Assembly (NCBI RefSeq): GCF_000346465.2
Contig: NC_034016.1
Span: 7,341,814-7,405,813, forward strand
Length of the DNA: 64,000 bases
Direction of reading: 5' to 3'
Source of the DNA: Prunus persica
Taxonomy: Eukaryota > Streptophyta > Magnoliopsida > Rosales > Rosaceae
The notes under the pieces: model-generated
The model's input: only the letters and a program-made list of their open reading frames with translations
Databases searched by the model: none
Told to the model about the DNA's origin: nothing
Shown here: positions 46,408 through 58,166 of the stretch, piece by piece
How positions within the stretch are numbered: the stretch's first letter is position 1
Layout of the letters: every line of letters starts with the position of its first letter
Made by a program: the position numbers and the translations under genes

Positions 46408-46695
46408 TATTTAGTTCAATTGCATTATTTTCACATAAAACTCTAAAAATCACAAAAACATCCATACGAAACCTAACCATCCTCGAACCCGAGGAAGTGA
46501 AAGAATCTAGGCCAAGAGGAGGTTCCTTGCTTGGCCACTCAATCGTTTGGTCAGAAGTTAGAAGCGCAACACATTCATTTATTCACATTCCATTCAAGCC
46601 CAAATTCGGGGCTTGGTGGTGGCACGCCCCGCACTCAAAAGAAGAATGACCAAAAGTTCCTTCTGTCGGCCGCCTTTGCCAAAAAGAGGGAAACA
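46408..46695 (+). repeat. 3' LTR stub of the large gypsy element
   Basis: Matches 25505-25789 of the 5' LTR almost base for base (CCTAACCATCCTCGA, GAGGAAGTGAAAGAATCT, AAATTCGGGGCTTGGTGGTG) and ends at the same GAGGGAAACA. Beyond it the sequence does not continue as primer-binding site and leader, so this is the outer end of the 3' LTR. Its first 1.3 kb were replaced by LTR copy E. Confidence 0.8.
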
Positions 46696-47470
46696 CCAAT
46701 TGTAGGGGCTTTCTTATTCTGACAGCTCCAAATGGGCCTGGGCTGCTGTAAAGATAGTGGATGATGTCACCCCTTTTGCTTGAGTTCCAAAATCAAACCC
46801 CAAAGCACTCTGAAAGTTTGTGGATCCTTAGGAAGTGTCTTGGTCTCTTTCACCAACTAGAGTGGCATGGGAGCTAAGACTTCATGAGTTTAGCAATAGA
46901 GAGAGAGAGAGAGAGAAAAAAAAAAGCCTAAATTTCTTAGGGAAACAGAGACTTAGAAAAATGGTAAAGGAAAATATAGGGAGTTTTTTTTTATTTTTTA
47001 TTATATAAAGGAAGAGAGATAGAGCAAAGGGATTAGGAGGCTTGAGTTGGTTTTCCAGTAGCTTGAGGGATTGCTTGCTCGCTCTGGATGGCTTGAGTTG
47101 ATGGTTAGTAGGTGCCTCCTTTTGTAGGCACTAGAAGCCCCTTATTTCCAGAAAACCCTAACTAGTTCTCCTTAATTTTGCCAAGTCTTCTTCTCCTTTT
47201 TCCCTCACTTCCTCCAATTCAACCCTTTTAAGTGAAACTTGCTTAATCCAAGCACACTGGGACAAGGTTTTTTGGAGCTTTGAAGTCTTCCTGCAGCTGG
47301 CCTCTGCAACACTTTCCATCCTTGGCAATGCTTTCTCCCCCTTTCCTGCCTTGTTCTTTACACGAGCTTGTAGAGGAAAAAATTGATAAAGTTGTTGGTC
47401 TAAAGGGTGCTTCACTTCCAGTGGCTCATGTGTCAATAAGAACATGCTCCTTGGAGCCTAGTTTAGTTTC
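46696..47470. other. Flanking sequence with (GA)n and a possible coiled-coil ORF remnant
   Basis: Contains a (GA)n run at about 46895-46914. On the minus strand, 47445-47158 is open for 95 codons with a Lys/Glu-rich stretch (VSLKRVELEEVREKGEEDLA) resembling accessory coiled-coil proteins of plant retrotransposons. I cannot name it. Confidence 0.35.
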
Positions 47471-49506
47471 TGTTGAGGCCCAAAAATTCATGGTTCGGCC
47501 TAAATAAATTCTCTGCCCAATGCGATACTTTACCAAGAAGAAACCCGATTTGGGCACGCCAAAGTTCATCATATGCGCTTGCACACATGCCACACCAAGC
47601 AAATAAGCAACACGCCACGCTACAAGCTTAAGTGGGCCCAAGCCACTCAAATGCTCGGGGCTTGCTTGAGTGGGTTGTGGTATGGATGGTAATAAATCGA
47701 CATGAGGCCCATTAATGGGCCGAGAAATGGAAGTCTCGAGTTACTTGGGAGCCTCGGGACTCAAGCCCATTTCTTAGGCCCAAACATATGGGTGAGCAAA
47801 AAAGAGAAAATAGCCCATTAGCTTAACCAGATTAGCCCAACACCCCAACAAAAATGGTCTAACACTTGTTAAGGTTAGCCCATTTATTTTGACAAACCAA
47901 CCCATTATCTTAGAAGGCCCATACAATTAGAAATGAGAAGCAACAAAAGCATCAGCCCTTTGCTGAAAAAACAGAAGCCACGAAGGGAGCAAGATGTCCA
48001 CATATACAGAGCTACTGGAAGGCTCTAGTACATGGGAAGGAACAATTTTCAAGCACAAAACACCCAAAGAACCAAGGGATATTAACATGCAAGCTACCAG
48101 GAAGAGAAGCACCCTTCGAACCAGCATACATACCTCAATTCCTTCTCTCATCAGACCTGGCCATGGAAAAAGGAAAGAAAGAAAGGAAGGAGATGGCTGG
48201 GAATGGAAGTCTCCCACTGAAACAGCAGCGGGAAAGGGGGCCTTGAGCTCCCAAAAATCTCTGCTAGGCAGAGGAAATTTCACCAAGATAGGAAAAGTCA
48301 AGGGAGGAGATGAGAAAGGAAGGGAAAAGCTTGGCCAAAATAGGTAGAAGCCATTAGGGTTTCTTAGGAAGTGATGGTTTCCAGCGGCTATAAAATGAGG
48401 CTTCTTCTACCCAACGAAATCAACCCACACCTAGAGAGCAAGCTTCCTCTCTTACTTGCAAAAACCCAGCAATCACGTTCACCCTCCTTCTCCATTTTCT
48501 TTTTCTGGCAGACTACTTGCACATCTGACAAGCTGCCGGAAGAATATGGTTCTTTCTTTCTCTCTTCTTAGCCAAATCAGCTTGCAAACCTCTTCTTCCT
48601 CACCTTAAACACTCCCTTTTCTCCCTAGGAAGCTATATTTTAATCTTTGGTGCTAAACTCATGCAGATTTTGCTACCATGCCACAAGCCTCTCATGCCAA
48701 GCTAGAAAATTTATCTGTAAGTATCAAGAAATCATCTATAAGTTGTTGTTCTTTTCATTGGTGAAGGTAACCAAGGTATTTCCTAAGGCATCTTTGTCCT
48801 TTCGAAGCATTCTTGGGGCTTGATCTTCGAACTCAGGCACAGGGGATAATTTCATCCATATGCCCTTTATGGCAGCCCAGCCCGTTTGTAGTTGCTGGAA
48901 GAAAAAAAGCTCCTACAGTTTCAAAGGGCTAGTTTGATTTTAGTTTGGTTTTAACAGGGGTGTTTGGATTTATTCTCTCTCTAGCATGCTTACCTATGTG
49001 ATTGGGCTCAAGAAATGGGCCTAGATTTTGGTGCTCCTAAGCAGCCCAAAATCTCCGTTCCTTGAACCATCACTAGGCCTCATGGATACTCGTAATCATC
49101 CATACCACAACCCACTCAGCAAGCCCCAGGCCTTCATGTGGGCTTGGGCCCACTTAAGCTTGTCGCGTGGTTTGGCACCAAAATAAAGATTTTTGGCCTG
49201 GCGTTGCGTGTTATTTGGTGTGTTTGTGCTCAAGCTTAGTCGTTTTGCAATGGGCTATGGCTGGGCTAAATGGTGCTTGACGAGACAATGAACGCAGGTT
49301 CACAGAACTGGTACATCTTTACAGGCTTCTTGCAACGTCCCTACATGCCGGGTTGCATATTTGCTTGGCGTGGCACGTGGACCGTAGCTTATGTAAGCAC
49401 ATATGACAAATCCTTGCATACCCCAATCGGGCTTATTTTGCGATGAAGTGTTGCATTGGGCTTGAAAAATATTTGAGCCTTCCTTTGGATTTTTTGGTCC
49501 TCAACA
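47471..49506 (+). mobile_element. Putative LTR-like element with TGTTGAGG / CCTCAACA ends
   Basis: Eight-base inverted ends TGTTGAGG (47471) and CCTCAACA (ending 49506) with TG...CA polarity, and a TATA-like CTATAAAATG at about 48390 followed by a pyrimidine-rich leader. The flanking five bases (GTTTC and TTAGC) do not match, so either one boundary is wrong or it formed by recombination. Bases 47620-47690 are the near-perfect reverse complement of 49092-49170, an internal fold-back. No domain seen. Confidence 0.4.
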
Positions 49507-49672
49507 TTAGCCCCATTGATTATTGGGGCCACAGAGGGTTACTGAAATGAGCTGAATAATCAAACTCGAGCCCAAAAATCAAATCCATGGTAGTGACGCA
49601 ACCTTTCTCCTCTCGCGTGTATGATGACAGCGTGTCATGATGATCTTCTAGCAATCGTTTATTCTTCCCAAG
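49507..49672. other. Short unassigned spacer before the hAT MITE
   Basis: Begins TTAGCCCCATTGATTATTGG and ends in the target duplication TTCCCAAG (49665-49672). No feature recognised. Confidence 0.4.
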
Positions 49673-50259
49673 TAGGGGTGGGCACTCAAACCGGTGAACC
49701 GGAAATCCGAGCCAAACCGGAAAAAAACCGAGTTGACCAAAAAGTCAAAAACCGGTCAAAAACCGAACCGGACCGGTTTGGACCGGTTCCGGATCCGGTT
49801 CCATGTCTTCAAGAACCGAACCAAGCCGAACCGAACCGGTGAAACTAAAAAAATATATAATTTCAATATATATTTATATTTAATGCTATATTTTTAATTT
49901 CACTAAAAAAAACCTAATATTTATCCAAGTTCAATGTCAAAATATCTCTCTTTTCTCACTTTAATATTTATTTTTTATATGAAATTCAATAATTTGTTAA
50001 TTTTCAAGTAAAATAATAATATTTTAGTTGAGAATTTTATTTTAAAAAAATTAAATTTTTTTTTTTATAATCCGGTTCAAAACCGAACCGGACCGAAACC
50101 GGTTCAAAACCGAACCGGACCGAAACCGGTTCAAACCGAATCGGACAGTTTTTGAAATTTTTTTTATTAAAACCGAACTGAACCAAACCGGATGAATAGT
50201 ACCGGATCGGTTCTAATTTGAGGCAAAAACCGGTCCAAACCGAACCGTGCCCACCCCTA
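49673..50259. mobile_element. hAT-type MITE (587 bp)
   Basis: Terminal inverted repeats TAGGGGTGGGCAC and GTGCCCACCCCTA, flanked by TTCCCAAG at 49665-49672 and 50260-50267: a perfect 8-bp duplication, as for hAT elements. Both halves are built from AACCGG/ACCGAACC words that pair with each other, so the element can fold into a long hairpin around an AT-rich centre. No coding capacity. Confidence 0.95.
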
Positions 50260-50267
50260 TTCCCAAG

Positions 50268-51560
50268 TATTCTGTGATTGCAGACTTCTCTCTCCCTTTT
50301 TTTCTGATTTTTCTTTTTATTTTTCACCTTTTTTTGTGTGCGTGTGAAGGAGATAAAACCTTTTCTTCCTTTTCTTTTTTTAAAAAAAATCTCAGCCCTC
50401 CTCTCTCATTTCCTTCTCCGAGCGACTCAGAGCGAGAGAAAACAAAGCAAGGAGAAACACTCATCTACAACTGCTGGAAGGGAACCTAAGCCAAACTCCA
50501 GCTCCGCCGTTCCACGCACCCACCTACGGCTGCTGGAAGGGATCCCCTCTGCGCGGACTTCTCTTCCAAAATTCCCAATTTCTACCTTCTTCGTCCGTTT
50601 GAAGCCAGCTCATGAAACAAGGGATTGCCCTCTTCCTTCCCTATTTTTTAATCTATTGAGGGATAGCGAGCTTTGATTGATTCCTTATCCTCAAATGGGG
50701 GTTTTCTATTTGTTTTGGCAGCCAAGTACCAGACCAACCCCCGCCTCATCCACTTTACATCGCCGTGCTAACAAGGGTGTATACGTCGTAGCTGCTGGAA
50801 ATGAAGGATTGCATGAGTTTTTTTTTTAAAAAAAATTCTATAAGTTGTTGGAAGGGTGCCCTTACTGAAATTATAAGGAGTTGCTGGTATGGGTCGCTTC
50901 CTCCCTCTCTTTTTTTTCTTTTTTTCTTTTTTTTCTGTGTGCTTGGCATTCTTATTCTAGCAAGGAAAGCTAAAATTTGCACACTACACTTTTCCCATGA
51001 CTGTAGGCTTATAAGTCCTTGGAATAGGAAGGGTGGTGCTGGAACTCTGTTGAATTTCTTGCTGTTGGAAGTTTTGAGCATGTCCAACTCTACAGTTTAG
51101 GTGTTTGAACTCTTGCCTTAGTCTTTTGGTAAGTAGTTCCTCCTGATTGCTGAGGTTATGGATTTTTCTTTGTAGGGCTAGATGTGTCCTGATGTTTTGG
51201 CCTAGGCTTATTTTTTAAGACGCTTGCTTGATTCTTAGCCTCTTTTTCTCTTGCAAGAAAAATGCTACTAGGAAATAGACAAAATGCATGGTCTGTAATG
51301 CATGATTTTTTTTATGTGCTGCTGGAATTGTCGGCCGAGCATTGAATGAGAAATTTGCTTGCCATGGGCTTGAGTAATAAATAGCATGGTGCTCCATATT
51401 TTGTTTAGGCATTTCCCTTGGTGTGGGATAGCTTGCTCTTGTTGGTACAAAGAGTTTTCACTTATTCGCATGCTATATTAGGATTATTTTATTATTATTT
51501 TTTGCGTGCCCTCTTACCTTTTTCCCCCTTTTTTTTTTCTTTGCAGGGGTTTACGATTCA
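50268..51560 (+). other. T-rich leader-like region upstream of a small ORF
   Basis: Pyrimidine-rich tracts (50285-50400), several short uORF-like frames and CTGCTGGAAGGGA repeated three times (around 50469, 50530 and, diverged, 50845). A good acceptor CTTTTTTTTCTTTGCAG at 51547 precedes the ORF at 51561. It resembles a gene's leader exon plus leader intron. No recognised transposon end lies here. Confidence 0.35.
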
Positions 51561-51821
51561 ATGAGCTCTGCCACGGCACCAATCGATCCTCCACCCATGA
51601 TGGTAGATCACCTATACTCCTTATACGGCAGATTGAATAAGGGAAAGCCACCCTCATTGGTTAAGAACTCTTGTGAAAACCTCATCATACGTGAGGAGCC
51701 AACACCAGAAACTACCCCTGTAGTTGACCCTTCGTCTGTTTCCAGATGCTATATAGAGAAGGGCATGTTCTCGGCGGTCCCCTTAATTGTTTTATATATT
51801 TTTTTCATGTGCCATTACTAA
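51561..51821 (+). CDS. Small ORF of unknown function, possibly first coding exon of a decayed gene
   Basis: 86 codons starting MSSATAPIDPPPMMVDHLYS and containing GRLNKGKPPSLVKNSCENLI. Composition is protein-like and the ATG sits 14 bases after a strong acceptor. It ends in a hydrophobic tail (IVLYIFFMCHY), probably read-through of an intron or decay. Degraded coding-like sequence continues at 51825-52140 (a stretch reading KVAIDALSLKQNELKSQWRK in one frame). I do not recognise the family; an accessory gene of a retrotransposon is one possibility. Confidence 0.35.
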   Translation: MSSATAPIDPPPMMVDHLYSLYGRLNKGKPPSLVKNSCENLIIREEPTPETTPVVDPSSVSRCYIEKGMFSAVPLIVLYIFFMCHY

Positions 51822-52149
51822 GGGTTGGTCGGAATGGTTGTGCTTGAGTTGATAGAGCAAACTACTTGAGATCTTTTGTGAAGAATTGAGGCACCATTTT
51901 CTCAGGGCTTTGCGTGGTCTTCTTACTTGATTCATTGAGAAAATTAGGACGTACTGTATTTGGGATACGGGGTGCTCGTAGCATAGAAATATCTCTTTAG
52001 TCTCTGAAAGTAAAAGTTGCAATTGATGCTTTGAGCCTCAAACAAAATGAATTAAAGAGCCAGTGGCGTAAGCTACGAGACCTTCTCCTCGACAAATGAA
52101 CTACTAATGACGCCATTGAGTGCATGGTGGAAACAGTGAAAGGATCATC

Positions 52150-53240
52150 TTGCAGTGCCTCCTTTGCTCTATTTGGTCATGCGCTGTGATCTAGTTGAGG
52201 TGCTTTGTTTTCTTGCTTTGCGCCTCCTTTGTTATACCTTCTAGCACTGTCTCGTTCTAACATTTATCTTTACTCTATCTTGCAGATTGTATTTCTTTGG
52301 CGTGAGGACTGATTAGCTTCCCGCATAGTTTTTTTTTTTTATTATTTATTTTTGAAACCATAGGGTGCATTGATCTTTGGCATATACAACTTTGTTTTGC
52401 TTGAGTTGTATTTCTTTTGGTTAGCTTAAAACTTATGTTATCAGGACCTTGCAATGTAGTATTATTATGTATGAACTGCTAGAACCTAGATTAATTTCTA
52501 GAATGCTTGAGGCATGTTGTAATCGTGCTTGTCTTATATATTTTGCTTGGTTGGAGATATTTATTTGAAACTTTGATAGGTTGGGTAGTCCTAAAACAAG
52601 ACACATGCTGCCGAAATTTCAGCAGGATCTTTGAACAAAATCTCTAATGCATTGCTTTAACACTTTTTGCAAGGCTTCCTTAGTTATTTGATCTAAAATA
52701 CACCATTTTATCATGCTTCAGAGAAGCCAGATCAGTATGTGCATGCTTTTGAAAAGGTTCTTGTGAAATCCAAAACTTTAGCTGTCGTGAAGTCTGAACG
52801 TCCTAATCAGCTTAGCTGTTAATGGGAGCTAACGGTTCCCTTGTTCCAGGACCTCAAAACATACACATTTTTTCCATACCTTGCAAGTAACTAGCATGAT
52901 TCTTCCTAATAGCTTGGCTTGGCTTGGCTTTTATTTTATATATTTTTATAAAGAAAATATGATTTTGCTTATGCATGGTGATTGTTAAAAGTTTGGGATT
53001 CCTGTATAAGTGGCTTTGCTTGGAATACTTAGTGCTGAGAGGCTTAGTTTTTTAAAGAAAATTTGCTTATTTGTTTGCTTTTCATCATTTGTTTTAAAAG
53101 GAAATTCTTTTGCTAAAAAAGCTATTGTAAAATCATTCAAGTAAGGAAAGAATTTTGACAGACATGCTCGTTCTTCTGACTGCTTCTAGGATCCGAGAAA
53201 ACTGGTTAATAGCAATGTTCTCAAAGTAAACTCTGTAATT
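52150..53240. other. AT-rich sequence without recognised features
   Basis: No open frame of note, element end or tandem repeat. A small GGCTTGGCTTGGCTT repeat occurs at about 52913-52930. Confidence 0.5.
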
Positions 53241-53244
53241 TGTC

Positions 53245-54425
53245 ACAATCTGAAGTTCTAAATATGCCATGAAGTTCAAATATATTAGAACCTGGAGTTC
53301 TAATTATGTGTAATCCAAATTGTAAGTTTCGGCTGCATGTGCTTTAAATTAAAATAGGGAAATTTTAGAACCTGTAGTTTTAATTATGAATTATAATTTT
53401 TGGCTGAAAAATATACATCATTTTAAGAACTTGAAGTTTCTACATTATTTGGATTTCATGTTTGCTATTATCTATTTATTTTATTACCTTGAACAATATC
53501 ATATTACTACAAATTTAGACATGAAGTTCAAAATCAAATATTCTTTTCAATTTGATATAGGCGCCTAAACTTGAAGTTTCAAATATGCGTTAATATATCC
53601 AAAATTCATAATTGTTTATTGAGATATGTAATATATTAATATGAACCCGCAATTCATATCATGTCAACAACCTGCAGTTCTGGCATAACGTATATAAAAT
53701 GTTAATTAAACTTGAAGTTGAGAATCAAAGTTTTTTTTTTTATAAATAGAACCTTCAAGTTAATTAGTTCTTAGTTTTTATTATTCTTATATTTGTTTAG
53801 AACCTATAGTTCTATCACATAATCTAATTGGAACCCGAAGTTCTTCAATTATCATATCTATGCTATTGCTATCAAATTGAGCTGGAAGACCCTTGATTCA
53901 TCATTTAGTTTTGAACCTATTGTTCTTAAAATCAATACTTTTATGTGATCTTTTTTAACCTGACTTTCATGATCAAATACAATCTATAACCAGAAGTTTT
54001 ATTTACGTGGCTCATTAGAACTTGAAGTTCGAGAGATTATTGTATTAGAAATTTGCAAATATTTTCATACAAGAACACAGTTTTATAAATTAAATTTATC
54101 TTCAAATTTGATGTTCTAAGTATTCAATTTATCTTATAACCTTCTATTTTATATTTTATATTCTTATCATTTTTATTTATTTATTATAACACGCAACTGT
54201 TATTATTACTGGAATTTTTTTTTCTTTAATTAGTGTGACTATATTTTCTTTGTGAATGATATATTATCTTATTTGGACCAAAAGTTCCAAATTAGCTGAA
54301 ACTAGAAGTTTCATGATACATATTTGAAATACAAAATTTAATTTGAGATTATAAAAATATGAAATGTTTGCATTTACATTCTTAATTCAAACGTGAGGTT
54401 TTGAATCTTGAAGTTTTCATTACAT
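53245..54425. repeat. Dispersed palindromic motif array (GAACTTGAAGTTC-like)
   Basis: About 19 versions of a 13-base motif GAACYTGAAGTTC, an odd-length palindrome around its central base, occur at irregular 20-150 base spacing. Clear cases: TAGAACCTGGAGTTCTA (53288), AGAACTTGAAGTTTC (53427), AGAACCTATAGTTCTA (53800), GGAACCCGAAGTTCTT (53830), TAGAACTTGAAGTTCGA (54017), GAAACTAGAAGTTTC (54297). The sequence between copies is AT-rich and not obviously repeated. The array stops just before the CACTA end at 54506. Confidence 0.75.
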
Positions 54426-54505
54426 AATTTGTAATCCAAATTAAAATATGTGGACTTTTAAATTGTAAGAATTATGTTAAGCATATTCAATGAACCATAA
54501 GTTAA

Positions 54506-55215
54506 CACTACTACGTTTTACTATTTGCGCGACAGAAGTTTGCGCGACGAATAAGATTTCGTCGCGCAAAACGCAATTGCGCGACGACAAGAAGTTCTCG
54601 TCGCGCAAAAAATTTAGAACTTGCGCGACCAAATTTTTCGAAACGCAAAACATATTAGCGCGACATAAAAATATATTCGTCGCGCAAAGAGAAAAAAAAA
54701 ACCCGGGTATTCTCTTGGCGCCAAATACTTGCGCGGCGAGACCACTCGTCGCGTAAGAAAACATAGCGCGACGATGAAACACTTCGTCGCGTAAAAGCGA
54801 GGTGATTTGGCTGCGAAAACTCTTGCGACGACAGTTTTCGTCGCAAAAGACAACTTAGCGCGACGAACAAGGTTATCGTCGCGTAAGAAAACGAAGGATT
54901 TTTTTAATTTGGCGCCAAAATAATTGAGGGCGATTAGTTTGCACGACGAAACGTAATTCGTTGCGTAAAAGAGAAGTCGGTACAATCTTGCGCGACGAAA
55001 GATATTTGTTACGCGACGGAATTTTGTTTTTGGGCGATGAGGAAAAGAATTTGCGCGACAAACTCTTGTGCGACGGAAATATGTTCCGTCGCGCAAAAGT
55101 TTTTTTGTCGACAAGTTTTCACGAAACGAAAAAACTCGATTTGTGCGACGGGAAAAAGGTTTTGGGCGACGGTAGTTTGCGCGACGAAATTTGTTGTTCG
55201 TCGCGCAAAGTTTTC
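54506..55215. repeat. Left subterminal array of GCGCGACGA motifs
   Basis: GCGCGAC or its complement occurs about every 30 bases, mostly in facing pairs (for example TTGCGCGACGA...TCGTCGCGCAA) separated by 20-40 bases, with some GTGCGACGG variants. Open frames across it on both strands are repeat artefacts rich in Arg/Ala/Thr. Confidence 0.9.
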
Positions 55216-56031
55216 TTCATCATATCAGAAAACTGCCATTGCAGAGGCAGAATGGAAAAAAATTTCCTTTCTGCCTCTCTCTCAACTTCTCTCCCGCTGT
55301 CTCTGCTGGAAATTCAGTACATTCATTGGGTAAGTATTTGTTGTCGTTTTTTTTTAAATATTAATGTAAATTCGTACTGACGCTATTAATTTTCTTCTCG
55401 TTAGGGATATTTGTAATTAGCGATTGGTGGAGAACGATTGAGAAGGTATTTTATTCGTTTTATATATTAAAAATGTTAAACTTAGTTTGTTATGTGTACT
55501 AATTTTTTCTGAAGTTATATTTATATTATGCTGTTAAATTATGTGTAATGTAGCACAATGTGTTGTGATGTACGAAGTTAATTGAAATTAACTTCGTACT
55601 TTTATTTGTATGTTTAGTAACATTTAGTTTCCCGTTCGAGATTAGTTGGATTTCGTGCATGGATGCGTGAAGCATGACTGCGGTCCAATTAATTCTTGAA
55701 TTGTCCCACTATTTGGACAGTTTGGTAATACATAGTGTTGTCACGTAATCCACGGCTACAGGATTAGGTTTCGATTGTGGAGATTTCGGTGTCATCTCGG
55801 TATGTTCTTCGGGTGGTACGTAGGTATTAATACCTATGCCCACCTCAAGAACTGTATCGAGATGCTGCCGAAATTCATCCATGTCGAAATCTAATCTCAT
55901 GTAGCCGTAGGTTACGTGATAGAACTATGCATTCCCGAATGGGATAGGCCCTTACCGGAGGCATAAGGTGACATTATAACTTCGTATGAAGTTGTTGTGA
56001 TTGTTATGTTGTGATTATGGTTTTAGGAATT
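55216..56031 (+). other. Probable leader of the second TNP2 gene
   Basis: Motif-free. A pyrimidine-rich leader at 55260-55320 ends CATTGG/GTAAGT at about 55329, a good donor. The acceptor GGTTTTAG at about 56025 lies just before the ATG at 56032. The 700-base intron shows no motifs, in contrast to the other CACTA. A 63-codon minus-strand frame at 55709-55900 is not supported by anything else. Confidence 0.5.
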
Positions 56032-58166
56032 ATGAGCAGAAGGTGGATACAGAACCCGAATAGATGCTCAGACGAATACTTGGATGGAATCGAGGATTTT
56101 ATTGAGTTTACACGTAGACAGAACCCGGGTGCAACTAGAATCCGATGTCCTTGTAGGAAGTGTAATAACACGTTGTGGGAGACAATTGAAAATGTTGGAT
56201 TTCATTTAGTAAGGAATGGAATGATTGAGACATATAGCATTTGGAACCTTCATGGGGAACAATTGGACCATGCTTCGTCTTCAAATGCCACAAGAATGGA
56301 CAGTGTTGAACCTATTGTGGATCATAATGATCAAGTCATGGATATTATAGAGGATGTTTTTCCATTTGCATCGACCAACATCAATAACGAAAGGGAAGAT
56401 GACGTGCCAACACCAATAGACAGCGCGGAGTTTGAACAATATGAAAAACTGTTAAAAAATGTAAACCAAGAGTTATACCCGGGGTGCGAGAGCTTTTCCG
56501 TTCTCACGGCCATTGTAGAGCTAATGCACGGAAAAATAAAGTATCGTATGTCGAACCTGTGTTTCGATTACTTTTTGGGGGTTTTCAAGAGAATGCTTCC
56601 GACGGACAATTGTTTGCTGAAAGATCATAAACAGGCGCAGAAGGTGTAGAATGGTCTTGGATTGGGTTATGAAAAAATTCATGCCTGCAAAAATAATTGC
56701 ATGTTATTCTACAAGGAGCACGAAACGTTATGCAACGAGTCGAGGTTCAAAAGGACATCTCATAATAGAACGACTAAGATCCCACAAAAAGTGATGCGTT
56801 ATCTGCCCCTGAAACCTAGGTTGCTGCGATTGTATATGTCGACGCACACTGCAACAGACATGAGATGGCATAAGGAAAAACGGGTAGACGATGTTGTAAT
56901 GCGGCATCCTGCAGATGAGGAGGCATGGAAAGAGTTCGATCGAACGTTCCCCGAGTTTGTTGCTGATCCCCGAAATGTGAGATTAGGGCTTGCCACTGAT
57001 GTATTCAATCCGTATGGGGTTCTAAACCAACACCACAGCACTTGGCCGATTTTCGTATTCCCATATAATTTGCCGCCTTGGAAATGCATGAAAAAAGAAT
57101 ACATGATGATGACTGTTTTGATAACTGAGGATCCTAGCAGGTCAATCGATGTTTACTAAAGGCCGCTGGTTGATGAGCTGAAGGATTTATGGACAAACGG
57201 TGTTCGCACGTACGATAAATCAACTGGAAAGATGTTCACTTTGCGGGCAGCAGTTATGTGGACTGTGAATGATTTCCCAGCATATGCAATGGTTTCTGGG
57301 TGGAGCACAAAGGGTTATATGGCATGTCCTGTATGCAAGGGAGATGTAACTTCTGGTTGGCACGCAGGAAAAGTTTGTTACCTTGGTCATCGGAGATGGT
57401 TGCCATGGGACCACGAGTGGCGGGAAAAAGATAAAGAGTTTGATGGGAACACAGAGCGTCGCCTCAGACCAAGAGAATGGTCCGGTGATGAGATCGTGGA
57501 ACAGCTTAACCGTTTGGATTTTGCTCCGTTCGGAAAAACAGTTAGCCGGACCAGACCTTCTACACATATAAACTGGACTCACAAGCCTATGTTTTTTGAG
57601 CTCCCATATTGGTCGAAACTCAAATTGAGGCACAATCTAGATGTGATGCACGTTGAGAAAAATGTATTTGACACATTGGTGGGCACGATTCTAGATATCG
57701 AGGGCAAGACAAAGGACACAATCAAAGCCCGTCTTGATTTGGAAAGAATGGGCATATGAAGGGGATTATGGATGAACAGGGACATTAATAAAGCTAGAAG
57801 GGATCTTGCATTCTTTTCTCTGAAACCGAATGACAAAAAAGAGTTTCTAAAGTTTGTATCGTCTGTAAAGTTTCCTGATGGGTATGCTTCTAATATCGCC
57901 CGTTGCGTGAATATTGACGGGGGTAAATTTACTGGACTTAAGAGCCATGACTGCCATGTGTTTATGCAACGCCTACTTCCTGTGGGTATTCGACATCTAT
58001 TGCCGGAAGATGTTGTGAAGCCAATCATGTTGTTGTCCAGATTTTTTTCCCAACTGACGGCAAAAACATTGCAAAAGACAGACATATTACAGTTGCGCCA
58101 TGACATTGTCCAAGTCCTATGCAAGTTTCAGATGATATTTCCTCCAGCTTTCTTCACAAGTATGAT

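Larger units (their letters stand above)
24159..46695 (+). mobile_element. Large nested Ty3/gypsy retrotransposon with antisense plant-mobile-domain gene (defective)
   Basis: Layout on the plus strand: 5' LTR (24159-25789), primer-binding site, gag remnants (25826-30500), RNase H (30850-31610), integrase (32211-33316), then a long 3' region whose coding strand is the minus strand (33570-37933, plant mobile domain), then a 3' LTR stub (46408-46695). An antisense gene between pol and the 3' LTR is known in some Tat-lineage elements, so Tat-like is the likeliest placement. At least five later insertions and several recombination events break it. The claim that 46408-46695 belongs to this element rests on near-identity to the end of the 5' LTR. 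Confidence 0.65.

Noticed and set aside
54477..55380. Several overlapping open frames on both strands at the second CACTA end
   Set aside because: Arg/Ala/Thr-rich translations of GCGCGACGA repeats; no frame is favoured.
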